This document shows, one piece after another, positions 12,787 to 14,018 of a stretch of 14,018 nt of DNA (the stretch's first letter is position 1; the number at the start of each line of letters is the position of its first letter). The notes below the pieces were generated by a model. It made no database searches, was not told where the DNA came from, and was given only the letters and a program-made list of their open reading frames with translations. The translations under genes were made by a program, and so were the position numbers. The DNA lies in NCBI GenBank assembly GCA_017958705.1, contig JAGDCE010000158.1:1-14018 (forward strand), given 5' to 3'. This DNA is from Clostridia bacterium (GTDB lineage: Bacteria > Bacillota > Clostridia > Oscillospirales > CAG-272).

Positions 12787-14018
12787 TTATTCTTCGTTTT
12801 TCTTTCTGCGCTTTTTGTTTAACAGCGCAAATCCGAGTCCGGCGAACATCACGTCATACTGCTCGAGTTTCTTCTCAAGTCTGCTGCGGCGCGAGCCGGC
12901 GTCGCCTTTGTCCCCGGCCGTGGTCCCGGGCGTACCGGAATGTTCTCCGCTCCGCTCCATGCTGCTGTCTGCCGCCGCCTCGTCGCGCAGCCAGTTCTTG
13001 TCGTTTCGGCTGTTTGTGAACGCCGCCTCGGCACCCTCGCCCGCGGTCACGGTCACACCGACGTTATCCGCGCCGCTTCGCTCGTATTTCCAGCTCCAGC
13101 CGGTCTGTGTGACGCGATACGTACCGGGCTCGACTCCGACGATCTTTACGGAGCCGCTGCCGTGTATCACGACGGTGAGTTTTTGGAACCCGGTATCGCC
13201 GCCGGTCCGCTCGATCTCGTACACGAAGGCGTCATCCGTGCCGTCACCCGTCACTGTGTTGACTATCACGAGCTCGCCCGTCATGCCACTGCGCGTGTTT
13301 TTGACGTTATATCCGCTGATCTGTGCGGTATAGCCCTGCACGGGATCCTCCGTTATCGTGTACGTTATCAGACGCTCTCCGCTGTATTTCGGCATCCCGC
13401 TGAAGGTCCACGCCCAGCTTCCGTTCGCGCTGACGGTCTTCGACGCGACCTCGGCGCCGTCCGCCAGAAGGCGTATCGTGATGCTCGACGGACGCATTCC
13501 GTCCGCGTCGTCATCGTCGTCCCAGATCTTATGACCCGTGATATCGACGGTCTGCTGCGGCGTCGGCGTGTGTTTGTTCGTTATATTGTATCCGTCGATC
13601 ACGGCGGTATATCCGGGGACCTCGTCCTCGCGTATCGTGTATTCGATCTTGTTCCCGTCCTCACCTATCGGAAGCTCCGAGAACGTCCATTTCCAGCCTT
13701 CGTTTTCCGTCACGGTCACAGAAGCCGTTTCCTCTCCGTCGGCGAACAGGCGGACGGTTATGCTCGAGGGGCGTATGCCGTCGGCGTTGTCGCCGTCGTC
13801 CCAGGATTTGTGGCCGGAAACGGTCTTCTTCCCGGTGTACGTGTTCGTTATATCGTATCCGTCGTAGCTTGCCTCGTAGCCGTCCGGGATCTCCTCTTCG
13901 ATCTCGAGATCCTTATACTCTACGCTGATGTTCTCGCCGTCCTCCGTCACGACCGCGATGTCGTTTAACGCTATGTCAAGCGACCACGACCAGTCGTTTT
14001 CCGACGTTACCGTGACGG
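12787..14018 (-). CDS. CnaB-repeat surface protein, C-terminal part (5' end outside window)
   Basis: The reading frame is open to the window edge, so the true start lies outside; 410 residues are visible. They hold the end of one CnaB-type beta-sandwich, two complete ones, and then a different domain (about 100 residues beginning GELVIVNTVTG and ending FTNSRNDKNWL). The CnaB domains keep the Lys (GHKSWDD, GHKIWDD), Glu (YTIREDE, YTITEDP) and Asn (NITN, NVKN) that form self-made isopeptide bonds in Gram-positive adhesins and pilins. The end is a polar Ser/Gly/Glu-rich stretch, a short hydrophobic patch VMFAGLGFALL and a basic tail NKKRRKKNEE, without LPXTG. It converges on the acyl carrier gene. 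An apparent start at 13950 (GTG) is not used, as domain sequence continues upstream. Confidence 0.85.
   Translation of the reverse strand, partial: VTVTSENDWSWSLDIALNDIAVVTEDGENISVEYKDLEIEEEIPDGYEASYDGYDITNTYTGKKTVSGHKSWDDGDNADGIRPSSITVRLFADGEETASVTVTENEGWKWTFSELPIGEDGNKIEYTIREDEVPGYTAVIDGYNITNKHTPTPQQTVDITGHKIWDDDDDADGMRPSSITIRLLADGAEVASKTVSANGSWAWTFSGMPKYSGERLITYTITEDPVQGYTAQISGYNVKNTRSGMTGELVIVNTVTGDGTDDAFVYEIERTGGDTGFQKLTVVIHGSGSVKIVGVEPGTYRVTQTGWSWKYERSGADNVGVTVTAGEGAEAAFTNSRNDKNWLRDEAAADSSMERSGEHSGTPGTTAGDKGDAGSRRSRLEKKLEQYDVMFAGLGFALLNKKRRKKNEE
13288..13548 (-). repeat. CnaB repeat, second complete copy
   Basis: About 87 residues from VDITGHKIWDD to NVKNTRS. Identity to the first copy is moderate at protein and DNA level, so it is an old duplication rather than a recent one. 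A third, partial copy lies at the window edge above 13825. Confidence 0.75.
13567..13824 (-). repeat. CnaB repeat, first complete copy
   Basis: About 86 residues from TVSGHKSWDD to NITNKHT. It is followed by a TPTPQQ linker and a second copy with the same WDD-DADG-RPSSIT framework. The spacing between the key lysines of the two copies is 93 residues. Confidence 0.75.

Noticed and set aside
12940..13968. Open frame of 342 codons on the + strand opposite the CnaB gene
   Set aside because: The - strand frame contains repeated CnaB domains with isopeptide residues and continues to the window edge; the + strand frame has no recognisable domain or start signal.

Overview
The window looks like a chromosomal segment of an uncultured anaerobic Firmicute, probably a gut Clostridia lineage (Oscillospirales or Christensenellales type). 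The reasons are a type III glutamine synthetase, an ammonium transporter fused to a P-II domain, a Clostridia-type mobilizable-element remnant with relaxase and serine-recombinase pieces, a CnaB-repeat surface protein, GC-rich genes with frequent AUA codons, and strong GGAGG ribosome binding sites. This assignment is inference; there is no rRNA in the window.

Region 1 (1-7024, + strand) is a tight run of five genes about glutamine: the end of glnN (glutamine synthetase III), an Amt-P-II fusion, asnB, pyrG and purF. Gaps run from a 1-base overlap to 13 bases, so they probably form one operon. The first two genes import ammonium, sense nitrogen status and make glutamine. The last three are glutamine amidotransferases that spend the glutamine amide nitrogen on asparagine, CTP and the first step of purine synthesis.

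Region 2 (7025 to about 9640) is accessory DNA. A perfect TTGACA-17-TATAAT promoter leads into a good ribosome binding site and a 22-residue signal peptide that stops abruptly where an array of short hairpins begins, so a secreted-protein gene has been cut off. Beyond it, on the - strand, lies the shrunken remnant of an integrative mobilizable element: mobC, then a reading frame that joins the N-terminal half of a relaxase to the C-terminal tail of a large serine recombinase. Upstream of mobC are a hairpin cluster (candidate oriT), a small unknown ORF, a leader with a 39-codon ORF running into a terminator-like hairpin (candidate attenuator), and a perfect consensus promoter whose spacer carries a LexA-like palindrome (GAACATATGTTC). 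Short decayed units and two terminators fill the rest.

Region 3 (9640-12778, + strand) is a self-contained three-gene cassette with its own promoter and a 17-bp-stem terminator: a multi-pass membrane acyltransferase-like protein, an acyl-adenylating enzyme and an acyl carrier protein. The order suggests activation of an acid, loading on the carrier and transfer at the membrane, in the style of the Dlt system but with different proteins. This is the best candidate for an uncharacterised pathway here.

Region 4 (12787 to the window end, - strand) is the C-terminal part of a CnaB-repeat surface protein, convergent with the cassette. It lacks a recognisable LPXTG motif.
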